This document shows positions 28,110 to 39,804 of a stretch of DNA of 64,000 nt, in pieces. The translations under genes were made by a program, and so were the position numbers. Location of the stretch: the NCBI RefSeq assembly GCF_905475345.1, contig NC_066597.1, positions 4,810,001 through 4,874,000 of the forward strand, read 5' to 3'. Source of the stretch: Vespula vulgaris. Lineage: Eukaryota; Arthropoda; Insecta; Hymenoptera; Vespidae. Position 1 is the first letter of the stretch. Each line of letters begins with the position of its first letter. The notes below the pieces were generated by a model. It was given only the letters and a program-made list of their open reading frames with translations, ran no database searches and was not told the origin of the DNA.

Positions 28110-28497
28110 ATTTTTTAAATATACTAATTTATACCGAATGATCATGATATTGATTATCAATTAATTTAATAGTTTTAGAAAGTTGTAGAAATTTAAAGAT
28201 CCAATCTGTTTCGTTAACTTTTTCATTATAAAAAAAAGGAAATACAAATTCAAATCTCTTTGGTTTTGTTTATCAATTCATTGTATAATTCAACTTCGCC
28301 ATCGTCAAGATAAATACGTATGTGTTAAATCGAAGATTACATGTTATCGTACGTGCGTTATCATTCAATTTTATCTCTAAGTATATAAATAGTAAACGAT
28401 AGTCGAGAAGAAAAATGGGCGTCAGATACGGCGACGTAGACGTAGTGGAATATGAAGCAATGAAGAAAGAAAGAAAGAGACAGAAAGAGAGAGAAAG

Positions 28498-28544
<47 letters not shown>

Positions 28545-28802
28545 AAAAGAGAAAGAGAGAAAGAGATACGCGGCGTGCCGACAAATCGAGTAAACGAGGA
28601 AATAATACGAACTTAAATCACTCAGAACGCAAGCGTAACGTTAGTCGAATATATTAACGATAAGGCGACAGATAGAAATCTAGTTATCGCGCGACCTTGA
28701 TACGATCGTCTAATCGTTTCATTGACCTTTCGCCGTACGTATCTATCGTATATATATATGTGTGTGTATGTGTATGTGTGTATGTATACATGTGTATATG
28801 TG

Positions 28803-28833
<31 letters not shown>

Positions 28834-29589
28834 GGATGTATAAATATATATATATATGCATGTATGTATATTCTCGTCTACTCTCTCGTTTACGTCACTT
28901 CGATAATATGTATATCACGGACAACGCGCACTACGCGTTGAAACTTTCAAATTCTTACTATGTCATGACATTATCTTTTTATTTATTTATTTATTTTTTT
29001 TTTTCATTTGTTCTTTCCTTTTTTTCTTTCTTTTATTTTTTCATGGTTAAATTTATCGACTGAAAGGAATAAGATATTATCAGATTGTTAACTAACCAAG
29101 TATTACAATTATAGCACAGGCGAGATCCTTGAGAGAAAATCTATTTAAAGCAAGTGCATTATATAACGGTTAGAATTGGAACAATAATGAATAAAATAAG
29201 TAAGTAAATAGTGATAATGAGAATTACAGAAAAAGAAGAGGAAATGGTTAATAAACTAATAGTTAAAATTTTGATGAATCGAAAAGCATGGATAAAGATA
29301 TGATAATAATTTTATAACCTATTTAAATAATTATAAGTTAATTATAATAGTAAGAATGAAGAAGAAGATATCGATATGACGTATCGACGTAACGATTAAA
29401 TAAATGATGACAATTATTAATCGTAAATTATAAGATCGATAAAATAAAAACGCTTAGAGAACTCTTACCACTGGTCTGATGAGAGCTTCCTGTCCAGAAC
29501 CACCATGGTGGTCGATAACTGGTAGCCAAGACTAAAATTGCGAGAAGTGTAGCGGCTATAGCCTCGAACCAAGCACCAGAGAGTAACAT
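21460..29589 (-). CDS. shd: Ecdysone 20-hydroxylase, cytochrome P450 CYP314A1 (shade), 10 exons
   Basis: A mitochondrial-clan P450; CYP314A1 converts ecdysone to 20-hydroxyecdysone, the active moulting hormone. Exons in coding order: 29469-29589, 26928-27071, 25731-25929, 24845-25032, 23840-24038, 23456-23618, 22832-22998, 22679-22757, 22341-22538, 21460-21576. They total 1575 nt (524 residues), the usual family length. A hydrophobic N-terminus (about 8-23) is followed by the proline hinge (DVPGPFSLPILGTRW). The C-helix region reads GETWQKLRSALTPEL. The I-helix reads AGIHTLGNT, the K-helix ExxR is EAFR, the PERF-like motif is VPERW, and the haem loop is PFGAGRRICPGKRF with the ligand Cys. The ATG at 29589 was chosen because it gives a P450-like N-terminus; the frame stays open upstream through a low-complexity tract. 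A splice acceptor about 27 bases upstream suggests a 5' UTR intron. Assignment to CYP314A1 rather than another mitochondrial P450 rests on remembered family sequences. Confidence 0.87.
23682..23765. repeat. (TAA)n microsatellite in a shade intron
   Basis: Trinucleotide AAT/TAA run with a few TAG and TAACAA interruptions, between shade exons 23456-23618 and 23840-24038. Confidence 0.9.
24420..24745. repeat. Diverged tandem duplication, unit about 157 bp
   Basis: Two related blocks in the shade intron between exons 23840-24038 and 24845-25032. A shared anchor, AACCTAATAATTATGCAAA near 24499 and AATCTAATAACTATGCAAA near 24655, sets the spacing. Further shared pieces are an ATTCATAAATAA-like motif and a TTTTTATTA motif. 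A poly-A/GA tract interrupts the first copy. Confidence 0.5.
26123..26598. mobile_element. Second TTAA-flanked piggyBac-like element, about 468 bp
   Basis: Left end TTAA-CCGTTTGCACACG at 26123. Right end, read inward on the minus strand, TTAA-CCCTTTGCATACAC ending at 26598. The first twelve bases of the ends match at ten positions, and both share the TTTGCA core with the element at 21018-21181. The right end abuts a GT microsatellite. No ORF lies inside. It sits in the shade intron between exons 25731-25929 and 26928-27071. Less certain than the first element because the end match is shorter. Confidence 0.45.
27440..28245. repeat. Tandem array, period about 168 bp, 4-5 diverged copies
   Basis: Lies in shade intron 1. 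A TGATYG anchor recurs at 27465, 27633, 27801 and 27970 (spacings 168, 168, 169), with a degenerate fifth copy near 28145. A second anchor, TTTTAGAAAGT, recurs at about 27493, 27661, 27828 and 27998. Copies also share a TATATACACA-like stretch and a CTAACTAYA..CTAACGATTAAC stretch. Copies have diverged, so the array is not recent. Confidence 0.75.
28464..28545. repeat. (AAAG)n microsatellite
   Basis: Tetranucleotide GAAA run flanked by GA-rich sequence, inside shade intron 1. ORFs on both strands here are its translation. Confidence 0.9.
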
Positions 29590-29639
29590 CTCGAGGCTCT
29601 CTAACGTCACACCTGCGACAATGTGAAGAAGAAAAAAAA

Positions 29640-29675
<36 letters not shown>

Positions 29676-29876
29676 AGGAAAGAAAAAATAACAAACGGAA
29701 GAAGAAAAAGATAAGGGAATAAGAAAGATAAGAGAAAAAACGATAACTTCAAAGAAGAATAAAAAGAATAAGAAGAAGAAGAAGAAGAAAATATAACTAG
29801 CGGAATATAAATTATTACAATTTATGTTCCCTTACTTTTGCTTTATTATCAAAATTTTGATAACTTCAGTCTTTAA

Positions 29877-30045
29877 TCTCCTGTCTCTTATAAATGATAT
29901 ATTACATATATGTATCTACGAATAGATGCAGATTGTTGGAAAATAATATTATAAAAAACTGTTAAGAAAAAAAAGATCCATACAACATTAGTATTTCTCT
30001 CCCTCTTCTTTCTCCCTCTCTTTCTCTCCCTCCTTAACTCTCTCT

Positions 30046-30081
<36 letters not shown>

Positions 30082-30440
30082 CTCTCTCTCTTTCTCTCTG
30101 TCTACATAGTTAGAAAGCTTGTAAATGATACGTTACATGTATCTACGTATAGATACGTATTGATACAATGTAATTTTATAAAAGTGAAGTAAAAAACTAA
30201 TCGTGCAGGCTTTCTCCGCGTTAGTATTTCTCTCTCCCTCTTTCTCCCTCTCTAGATAGTTGAAAAGCATGTAAATGATATATTACGCGTATCTACTGTA
30301 TAGATACAGATTAATAGAAAATAATTTTACAAAATAAAGTAAAAAGAGAAAAAGAAGAAAAAGAAAGAATCGTGCAGCCTTTCTCCGCATTAGTATTTTT
30401 CTCTCCCTCTCCCTCTCCCACCCTTCCTCTCTCTCTCTCT
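29877..30440. repeat. Diverged local tandem repeat, three copies ending in CT tracts
   Basis: A TAAATGAT anchor starts copies at 29891, 30122 and 30272. Each continues with TATCTACG/TATCTACT, a TAGATAC motif, an ATAATTTTAYAAAA motif, then TTAGTATTTCTCTCCCTC and a CT tract. The spacing is unequal (231, then 150) because the CT tract of the first copy has expanded. It lies just upstream of the first shade coding exon on the minus strand. Confidence 0.65.
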
Positions 30441-31352
30441 CTCTCTCTAAATAGTTGGAGAGACGAATCAAATGGAATGCAGCACATACATACACAAAGA
30501 CGCGCGAATACACGCGATAAAGAAAAAGAGAGGCGGGATAAAGGACGAAAAAGTGCACGCTGCATATCGTACGCGTATGTGTTTGTGCGTGTGTGCCCGT
30601 CTGTCATTGTGCGTCTGTCTCCTCTTCTTGCAGCCGAGCGATTACGAGTGTCCCACTGTTATTTGCGAAGAGAGATTCTTTTATTTACGATGCGCTGATA
30701 ACGGCATGTCGTCGCGTTGACTACGTTCACCAGAAGTGATGAACATTCAATTCGTTCTCTTGCAAATTTTCGATCGAATCCACTAATTGTCCCTCTCCGT
30801 TTATTATCTTCGATGATCTCTCGTTATCGTTTCGTTTATCTTCTTTGTCGATCTATTGTCATTTTCTTTTTTTGATTTCTCCTTCAAATCTCCTCAATGT
30901 TTTTTTCTTCGATAAAACGAAAGAACAATAAAAGTAATCGTGAACCGTCTTTTTTTTCTTTTTTCTTTCATATCAAACACGATTGTCATCGATTCACGTT
31001 TTATTTAGATACACGTTTAATGCGTCTGCCAATCTAATTATATTTCTAAAGAATATCATCATCCGAAATTTTAATTATTGATTATTAAAGAATATACGTA
31101 AATAAGTACGTATTACGTAAGGTTTCGATTTCTTCCTGGTTCTCCTGCTGGAAATGATCGAGGAGTATGAGCGAAGAAAGTTATAATGTATTATCGCATT
31201 ATCTTGACCTATTTCTTCGTCACGCAACTATTTATGTCCGATAATACATATTTCGATAAGGACTTTCTATAGATGACGTGCACGGATCATTGTAAGGGAA
31301 ACATAATGATACTGTTCGATTTAGATCCAACATTTTTCTTTTTTTTCTTTTT

Positions 31353-31354
<2 letters not shown>

Positions 31355-31419
<65 letters not shown>
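31355..31419. repeat. (CT)n microsatellite
   Basis: More than thirty uninterrupted CT units followed by CTCGCTCG. The opposing ORFs here are its translation. Confidence 0.95.
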
Positions 31420-31422
<3 letters not shown>

Positions 31423-33112
31423 CGCTCGCTCTCTGTCTCTTTCCCTCATTCGATGAAACGAACGAATTTCTCGATGACATCATACACCGATAACATCCAA
31501 ATTCGGAAGTCTTGTTATTGACAAGACTATCTGTCTCTTAAGCTTCTGTTTTTACATCGTCTTATCGTGAAATCCTAGAAGAGATATTTACGATATTTAA
31601 TGTAGAACCTACATTATCTTTTGACCTTGTATGTGGTCAAACAGATTGCCGGATATAAGATATAAGATAAACGAAAACACGAGCGACCAATCAAATTTTT
31701 TCCTAAGAGATCAATTACGTTAACGTTAACGCTAACTTTCTAAATATTACTTATCCGGCAAAAGTCATAATACGTAAAAAGTAAATAGTTAACGCGATAC
31801 GTTCTACGATTTAGAAAGGATATCTTAAGAAAAAAGATGGAAAAAAAAAGGAAAAAAGAGAGAAATAAGAATGAAATAAAAAAGAATATGTTCACATTAT
31901 ATAAATTCGCGTATTTTCAAGCGATATCTGATTATTCGAATCACCGACGATATTATCAATGATCTATCGAGATTATAAAGTTTACGAACCATTTTGGCAA
32001 AACATGTTATCGCCACGTCAGACGAAATTACACCCTAAGTGTCGTACGTCGTTAATATTTCACAAATAAGATTACCATAAAAGCGTACAGGAACGTAGGA
32101 TGATCCTGTTTAAAATGCATATAATTATTTATACGATCGATACCGATCGATTTCCAAATAATGTTTCGAAATTCTCAGAAGTATGACGTACCAACTCACG
32201 ATTTACTCGCTTACATGTAAAAACAAGAATTCACATAATTAGTACGGAAAAAAAGAAAGAAAAAAAAGGAAGAAAAAAAAAAAAAGAAGAAGGAGATAAT
32301 AATGCTCGTATTTTTATCCAGGTAAACGTCCTTCTTTTTTTTTCTTTTCGTTTCTTTCTTCTCTACCGATAGATATTCTTTATTCGAAATGAAGCTTTAG
32401 ATTTAGAAAGAGAGAAAAAGAAAAGGGAACATAAAAGAAAAAGAAAAAGAGAGAGAGAGAGAGAGAGAAAGAAAAAAAGAAAGAAAGAAAGAAAGAATGA
32501 AAAAAAAAAAAAGGAACAAAAAGGAAAAAAAAAAAATCCATCGATTCGAGTCGAGCCGCTCGTCGAGACAAATTCAATCTCGTTTATTAGCCATATAAAT
32601 AGCGTCGGGCATTCGATATCTTCGAAAATTTACGAGCGAAAACAGCGACGTTCCCTTCGTATTATATAGAGACAGCGAGCAAAGCACGATTACGAAATTC
32701 CCCTCGCGGCTAGCCGGTAGGATCTCTCGACGGCCTTGCCAATTTGCAGAGTATATCTAGGGATTATAATATTTGATGGCCGATATACATATGTGTCGAG
32801 TAATCGGCTCAATATCTCGCAATTAGGACGCTGAAAAGCAATGTGAGTGAGATACGTCGGAGCTTTTAGACGAGTATCGAAGACGTACATAATATATACG
32901 TTATGCAATGTACAAAATATTCGATAAAATCGTCCAAACTTTACCGATTCTACATATTTTTATTACGATGTATTTTTATTTTCGTCGAAAAAGAAAAGAA
33001 AAGAAGGAAAGAAAAAGGAAAGACAAAAAGCATGTAAATCCTAACAGAAGTTTCTTGAAAATGCGTATGAAATTAAATTACGTGGTCATTAGATCATCAA
33101 AATATTTTCAAT

Positions 33113-33144
33113 ACAATAATAATAATAACAGTAACAATAACAAT

Positions 33145-33186
<42 letters not shown>

Positions 33187-33250
33187 AACAATGACAATGA
33201 TAATAATAATAAAAACAAAAATAATAATAATAATAATTATTATTATTAAT
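33113..33250. repeat. AAT/AAC compound trinucleotide repeat
   Basis: AAT units pass into a run of AAC units and back to AAT. The runs of Asn, Tyr and Cys in ORFs here are repeat translation. Confidence 0.9.
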
Positions 33251-34029
33251 AATGATAATAATGTTTATAAACGATATTTCTTTCATGTTTTCGAATTGAA
33301 ATTATTATTACAAATCTGACACTTACCCACGCTATAAAACCTGTCGTCGTTAGTGCAATTAACAGACATGTCAAAATAGATTTACACGTCACTTTGATTT
33401 CGAATCGAAACACGTCGAGTGTACAATGTAAAATATATTACGTTAAGATATAAACGAGAGTTTAGGAGGAGGAGGAAGAGATCGAATTTCGCGCGATAAA
33501 AAAAAAAAGAAAAAGAAAAAAGAAAGGCAAGCACGGTCGAAGAGGGGATGACAGAATAGACGAGTAGAGCTTAGGCAATAAAAACAGACGATTCCGTTGT
33601 TCGTATCGTCGTCATTGCCGAGAAAAACGAAACCTTGTCAACTGCGTACATTCCTCCCCTTTTTTTTATAAATCACGTTAACAATGTTAATGTTCTCCGT
33701 ATCGCGAAACTCAATAATCGCAATTACTCTCACGGAACTCGCGCGGTTTCGATCGACGTATTACGTAACGCGAGTCGAAAGCCGGTCGCTTCCTTCTCTC
33801 GAATATCGATTATCGACAAAACAAGCTAACGAAAAGCAAAACGCGTTTGTCAATTGATCGTTATAGCGAATAGATTCTTTTTCATTTCTGTTTTTTTTTT
33901 TTTCCTTTGCTTCCAATTTAGCGATAAAAATGTTGGAGATTTTGTAGGAAAAAAAAAAGAAAAAGAAACGAAGAAAATGAAGAAACAAAGCGAAGGAAAT
34001 GAGAAAAGGTACTTACAGCGAAAGGAGAT

Positions 34030-34810
34030 GATCGAAGGAGACGATCTAACGAAGAAAAAGAAGAAGAAGAAGAAGTAGAAGAAGTAGAGGTAGAAGAAGA
34101 AGATGATGAAGATGAAGAAGAAGAAGAAGAAGAAGAAGAAGAAGAAGAAGGAAAGGCGACCTCGGGAGAACGAGCTTACTCTTCGTCCTCTTTGATTACG
34201 AGTCCCGATTTATTCCCAAGAAGTCAGACGACGAGGATGACGACGACGATGAGACACTGACACGCCGAGGACGATCCACGGATCGTTCGTTATACCGATC
34301 GAATATATCGATCCGTAAAATCACGAAGTATCGCGTTCGGTTGGGAGAACGATCGACGGACATCGACGGGCCGTCGTACGGGAGTAAAGGCCGAAGTAAA
34401 AATTTCGGCCCGTCGAAGGTCCTCGAAGGCACTGGCCACGAAAAGTTTACTCGCGTGTTTTCCAAAAACTTTGGAAGGCGGAAGGAGGTAAAGGAAACGG
34501 AAGAAGAAGAAGAAGAAGAAGAAGAAGAAGAAAAAAGAAGAAGAAGAAGAGAGGAGAAAAGAGGGGGTTGATGAAAGAAAGTGGTGGGGAGAGAGTAGTG
34601 ACTTTTTGGAGAACAAGAAACAAAGAGGAAGTGAAGACGAAGACGAAGACGAAGACGAAGACGAAAAAGAGGAAGAAAAATAAGATGGAGTAAAAAAGAA
34701 GGGAAAGAGGAAGAGAAGGAAGAGGAGAAGGGAAGGAGGAGGAAAAGGAGGAAGAGGAGGAGGTGGAGGAGGAGGAAGAGGAGGAGGATGAGGAGGAGGA
34801 GGAGGATAGG
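34030..34810. repeat. Polypurine blocks (GAA/GGA/GACGAA) on the plus strand
   Basis: Two strongly purine-biased blocks, about 34030-34150 and 34480-34810, made of GAA, GAC-GAA and GGA units, separated by a more balanced stretch with CG-rich words. Both strands give long Ser/Pro or Glu/Arg ORFs from the repeat alone. Such asymmetry can form triplex DNA, but no function can be read from sequence. Confidence 0.8.
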
Positions 34811-37595
34811 CGCGTGTCCGTCGAGTCACAAGAGCGTGCCACGATTTACGCGCCGCGATTTACGCGCCACGCGTACCCGAGATGGGCATTTGATGGCCGT
34901 TAATTGTTCGACGCTCGATCGAGCCGATCGATCGATCGAGCCCCGACTCTCTCCTCTCTGTGTTTCAGAGACGAACGGAGCACACGGCCGTTCTGGGATG
35001 CTTGCCCGGCGCCTCTTGTAATCTCTCTCTCTTTATCTCTCTTTCTCTTTCTATCTCTTCTCTCTCTCTCTCTCTCTCTCTCTTTCTCCCTCCGTCCAAC
35101 CCCACCCCCTCCGCCCGCCCTTTTACTTCGCCCGACGAATCACGAGACGCTCGTCGTCTCGGAGAGAGACCCCCAACTCTCTTATCTTCTTGTCCTCTCT
35201 CTCTCTCTCTCTTTCTGTGTTTACATCTACCGTCGTTACCCTGGCAGACCCTACGACGACGAGGACACGAAGAAGAAGACGAGGACGAAGAAGATGAGGA
35301 CGAGGACGAGGACGAAGAGGACAAGAGCACGCACGGCGACGCGACAGGCCGCCTCGCCTGGTGGGGGCAAACTGAATACCGAGTGGGGGACTCTCTCGTT
35401 CGTTCATTGGTCGAAAGATCGCAGAACTAAAACCACCGACAGATGGCACTCTTTGTACCCCACCAAAGATCGATAGCCCCTAACGTTTGAATACCGCTTC
35501 TTCGTATCGCTTCGCGTATTTCCTTCTACTCTCTGCACATTTCAAAATTATCCGCTCGATTATTTATATTGCAATTTTATTTTCTCTCAAGTGTAAACGT
35601 ATCTGTCTCTAAAGAATTTCATTCGTTGCCTCGTGATCTTATTGAACGTGATCAACGATTTTTCTCGAGCATATCGAATGATACGAATGATCGACGTGAA
35701 TTTCGTTCGTTCGTATATTTTCAATCATCGAGACGAAATCATCGAAGAATCTTCATCGACACACTCTTTTTTCTCCTTTGGTTGTACGTAAACCTGATCC
35801 TCCTCTTTCTTAAAGAAGGACCACCTCGAAATTTGATATTTCAATCGTGTCCTTACCCATTGTAAAGGGGTTGTCGTCGGCTCCAACGAATCGGAGCCGA
35901 CCCTCGAAAGAAGTCGATCTTACGGTTCTAGACGGTTCTAGGATAGGTGATGCGATCCGTAGAAGGACAAGTTCTCTCGAGTCGCTTGTCTAATGGAGAA
36001 AAAAAAACAAAAAAAAACAAAAAAACGTAAACGAGAGAAGAAACGGGAGAAGAAAAAACGAAAGAGCGAAATAAAAGGAGAATCGGACCGGAAAAAATGA
36101 CGCGTGATCAATTTTCGAAAGGTTCTCTTTAGAAATTCGCAGATCTTCTTTCAAAGATCGAAACGAAATAAAAGTAAAAATAAGATAATCTTCGTCTGGA
36201 TCGTGAAAGAAAAGACACGTGATCGGTTTTCGATAAACGTATTTCCTCTTTTACGAATTTCTCAAAGTTCTCCTAACAAAAATCGACGATCGAAATAATA
36301 AGAAAAAATAATTGAAAAAAGATAGGACACGTCGATCGATTTCCTAAAAGTTCTCTCTTACAAAGAGATCAACGATCGAAACGATCTAGGATAGGTCGAA
36401 TAAAATGAAAAAAGAAAGAGAAAAAAGGGAGAAAAAGAGAGAGACAAAAAAACATATTACGACGCAACCCGATGCTTGTAACAGTAATAGTGTTGATGAC
36501 GAAGAAGGCAATGGAGGTGGTCGCTCGATCGCTCGCTCGCTCGCTCGCGCGCGCGCGCATACAACTTACATATAGAACGGGCTAGAGCAGAGGGAGCAGA
36601 GGGAAATGATGTAGCTTCTATCGAGCGTATAGCGGGCGTGAACACGCGGAATGAGACGTCGATTGGAACTCGTTTTGAATCGAACGAAATAAAACGGTCG
36701 CGAGCGTCGAGACGGGCATGCGTTGCCGCGAAAGATACGCTATGGTATACGAGGAAGTGTACTCGTATACCAGCTACAGTATAGAGTCACTGAATACGAA
36801 GAGCTCCGAAGAGTAGAATGAAAAAGAAGAAGGAAGAAGAGGAGAAGAAGAAGGAAGAGGAAAAGGAGGAGGAAAAGAAGAAGATTACTCTTCTCAACTT
36901 CTAGGATCGAGACTTTCGAAGATCCGACTTGATTTTTCGCGCCACAACACTCTCCTTTACCTCTCCATCCTCTTCAAGGCCACTCGAAGGGCACGGATAA
37001 GCGAAGGACGCGATCGGCTTACGCAAATCTTCTCGATTATTCTTCAATTTTTTCATTTTTTCAAACGACTCGCTAACTCTCCCGATAGATTTTTCTTTTT
37101 CTCACGAAAAATCGCGCAAGAGCATTGAACGTAATAATTTCAACGTTTCTCCTTTTCATTTATTTCTTTTCTTTTCTTTTCTTTTCTTTTTTTTATTTTT
37201 CTTTTAAATAATTAAAAATTTTTACTTCTTTTTCTGATTTTGTTAACTTTCTTATTCGAAGAGATCGGGATACAATCGTGAAAAGATAGAAAGACCGACT
37301 TTGACCCTGTATAATCTAATTTTTTCACGAAAATATTTTGTCGAAAATAAAAAAAAAAAAAGAAAAAGAAGAAAAAAAGAAAAAGAAACGACAAAAAAAT
37401 AATTATATGTAAAAGTTATGTAATATAAAAAAAATAAATGAAACAAGATCTTTAAAAATACATATATGCATGGTACGTGTGTGTATATGTCACGTCATCA
37501 ATGTTACATTATAAATTATAATTATAAAGAATTAAATTAAATTCCAAAAGATCCGATAAGAAATATCTTTTACTCCTAACTGAGTCTTTGATATA

Positions 37596-37638
<43 letters not shown>

Positions 37639-37665
37639 TTAATTTAACTAACATATATATACAAC

Positions 37666-37702
<37 letters not shown>

Positions 37703-37767
37703 GCATTTAAAATGAATATATTAAAATGTCTAACATAAGACGACGAAGAAAAGATGGATAATACGAA

Positions 37768-37910
37768 AGAGACCCAATGAACTCTCCTCAGGCAGGGTCT
37801 CTAGCGTTGCACTGTCCGAGATGCTTTACGGCAATCTCCGGTGCACTGCGATACCGTGAGGTAATGCAAGTGCCAGGGATATAAATCGCAATCCCACGGG
37901 CGTGCATTCC
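37768..37910 (+). ncRNA. Candidate structured RNA: three adjacent hairpins (possible miRNA cluster)
   Basis: Hairpin A pairs AGAGACCC (37768-37775) with GGGTCTCT (37795-37802), a perfect 8-bp stem. Hairpin B pairs 37804-37824 with 37831-37854 around a 6-base loop: GAGAT/ATCTC, CC/GG, then TGT-ACGTTG against GCA-TGCGAT with one C-C mismatch, wobbles and single-base bulges. Hairpin C pairs 37860-37880 with 37891-37910 around a 10-base loop: GGGAT/ATCCC inside and AATGCA/TGCATT outside, with a few symmetric mismatches. B and C have the size and imperfect pairing of microRNA precursors. The block is visibly more GC-rich than its surroundings. I recognise no known microRNA in it. A 35-residue ORF (37777-37884, with a CPRC motif) overlaps and is the competing explanation. 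Confidence 0.4.
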
Positions 37911-38677
37911 ATATTGTTCCCCCTAATAAACTGGGATAAGCCAAACGCGAACACCAAAGACTCTCCCCTTTTCTCTGTCTCTCTCTGTCTCTCTCTTTCT
38001 CACTTCCTCATACAAATACACACAACACACGACACAACACACACACACACACAAGCAAAGCAAGAAATAAATTCACACATACGGATATCGTGGTAATTTA
38101 ACTTTCATTCGCTTTCGAATCTATCTGTCTTTTTCTATCTTTCTCTAAGTCTCTCTTCTCGTTCAATCTAGGAAAAAGGAACAGTTGGTTACGAGACGAT
38201 AAAGTTGGTCACACATGATACACGAAACAAGTTTTCGCTTAGTTAGTTTTCTAATTAGTTAGATAAGATTATCATTTGTTAATAAACAAATTATGTTCTT
38301 TCTATTTATTGAAAATTAAATTTCTTGCCTTGTTTTTATTTTCTTTCACTTATTTTGTCTTTCTCCAATACTTTTATTTTATTCAATAATTGAAAATAAA
38401 TAATCATTTTTATGTATTTATATATAACTGATCTGTATTCTTTTTTAAAAAGTATATATTACATTGTTTTGCAATAAAATTAATTATTAGTTCATATCTA
38501 AAGATTAATATTTACTAAATATATAAATTATAGGTAATTAAATTCTAATATAGAGTATCTATAATTTTTTTTACAATTTGTATTCCGTATCATTTAAAAC
38601 AATAATTAAATTTCTTCTCATTACCAAGAGGATCATTGATGAGTAAGAATGAGTGGGCGTGCGAGAGAGAAAGAGAA

Positions 38678-38717
<40 letters not shown>

Positions 38718-39112
38718 CATCTTAACCCCCTCTATAATTTTGAAGTCACATACATATGTATATATCTACATTTTTAAATTTTATTTCATTCTTTTCGCCA
38801 TAAAATCTTAATAGTCAATTCATATTCAAAGAAACAAACGTTGAATATTTAAATATAAATTATACTCAACACAGTATATCTATATTGTGTTGCCACGAAT
38901 TATATTATAGATTTTACATTACATAATCTTTTTCTTTTTTTTTTTTCTTTTTAAACACCGTACGATAAAAAAGAATTACGTTTATAGAGAGATTTAACGA
39001 ATTTTCACAAGGTGTCCCTGAACAAAAAGAAAATAATATGAATATATTATAATAGAAACGATAACCCGAATGCGTCAGACCTCGTCGCGATTCTTCGGCT
39101 TTTGACGTATCA

Positions 39113-39133
39113 ACAGACGACGACGACGACGAC

Positions 39134-39178
<45 letters not shown>

Positions 39179-39190
39179 AACGACGACGAC
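39113..39190. repeat. (CGA)n trinucleotide repeat
   Basis: GAC/CGA units with a few AAC interruptions. The serine-rich minus-strand ORF over 38914-39258 is produced by this repeat and lacks a true ATG. Confidence 0.9.
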
Positions 39191-39770
39191 GACTCGCTAA
39201 CATCTGCTTCGCTCGGCCACAAAATGGGCGCTATAAATAAAAGAATGAAAAAGGGCAAATGAGCGTGCGTGTCTCACGTGAAGCAAATAAGAAGGCTACT
39301 CGTATCTTCGTGGACTTTACAGCGGGCTCCCTAATAAGACTCAGAGACACACGAGGTCGCCTCCAACGAAATGTTAAGTGGATCCGATTCTTCTTCTTTC
39401 CCGAGCGAGTTATCAAAGAATTTTATCCATTAATGTAACCCAACTCTTGTAATCATTTCTCTATGTAACTATTTATAAATATAATCGTCTTGTTCATCGA
39501 TTATTAATTATTAACGAAGACAAATGTGATCATGTGATCTAACATTTAATCGAATGTTTTTAATCCTAATATGCGCTTTATTGTAAAATTACAAGTATAT
39601 TAAACGATCTAATTTTTTTTTTCTTTTTTTCTTTTTTTTTTTTCAGAAAATCTCTTAACGAACACAATTACGACGTAACATTCTTTTTTATTAATTTCAA
39701 TGTTTGTTACTTCTAAAAAAAAAATCTGACGTAAGTAAATCGTACGTTAAAGAAATAATCATAACTTTGG

Positions 39771-39804
<34 letters not shown>

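Noticed and set aside
33089..33286. Poly-Tyr/Cys and poly-Asn ORFs
   Set aside because: Direct translation of the AAT/AAC repeat.
34290..34842. Long Pro- and Ser-rich minus-strand ORFs
   Set aside because: Read from GGA/GAA repeats; no non-repeat domain and all frames are open.
34904..35476. 190-codon plus-strand ORF
   Set aside because: Repeat-derived Ser/Leu and Arg/Thr runs; several frames open at once in a GC-richer stretch.
38914..39258. Serine-rich minus-strand ORF that looks like a secreted protein
   Set aside because: The apparent start is a TTG with a stop just upstream; the Ser run is the CGA repeat.
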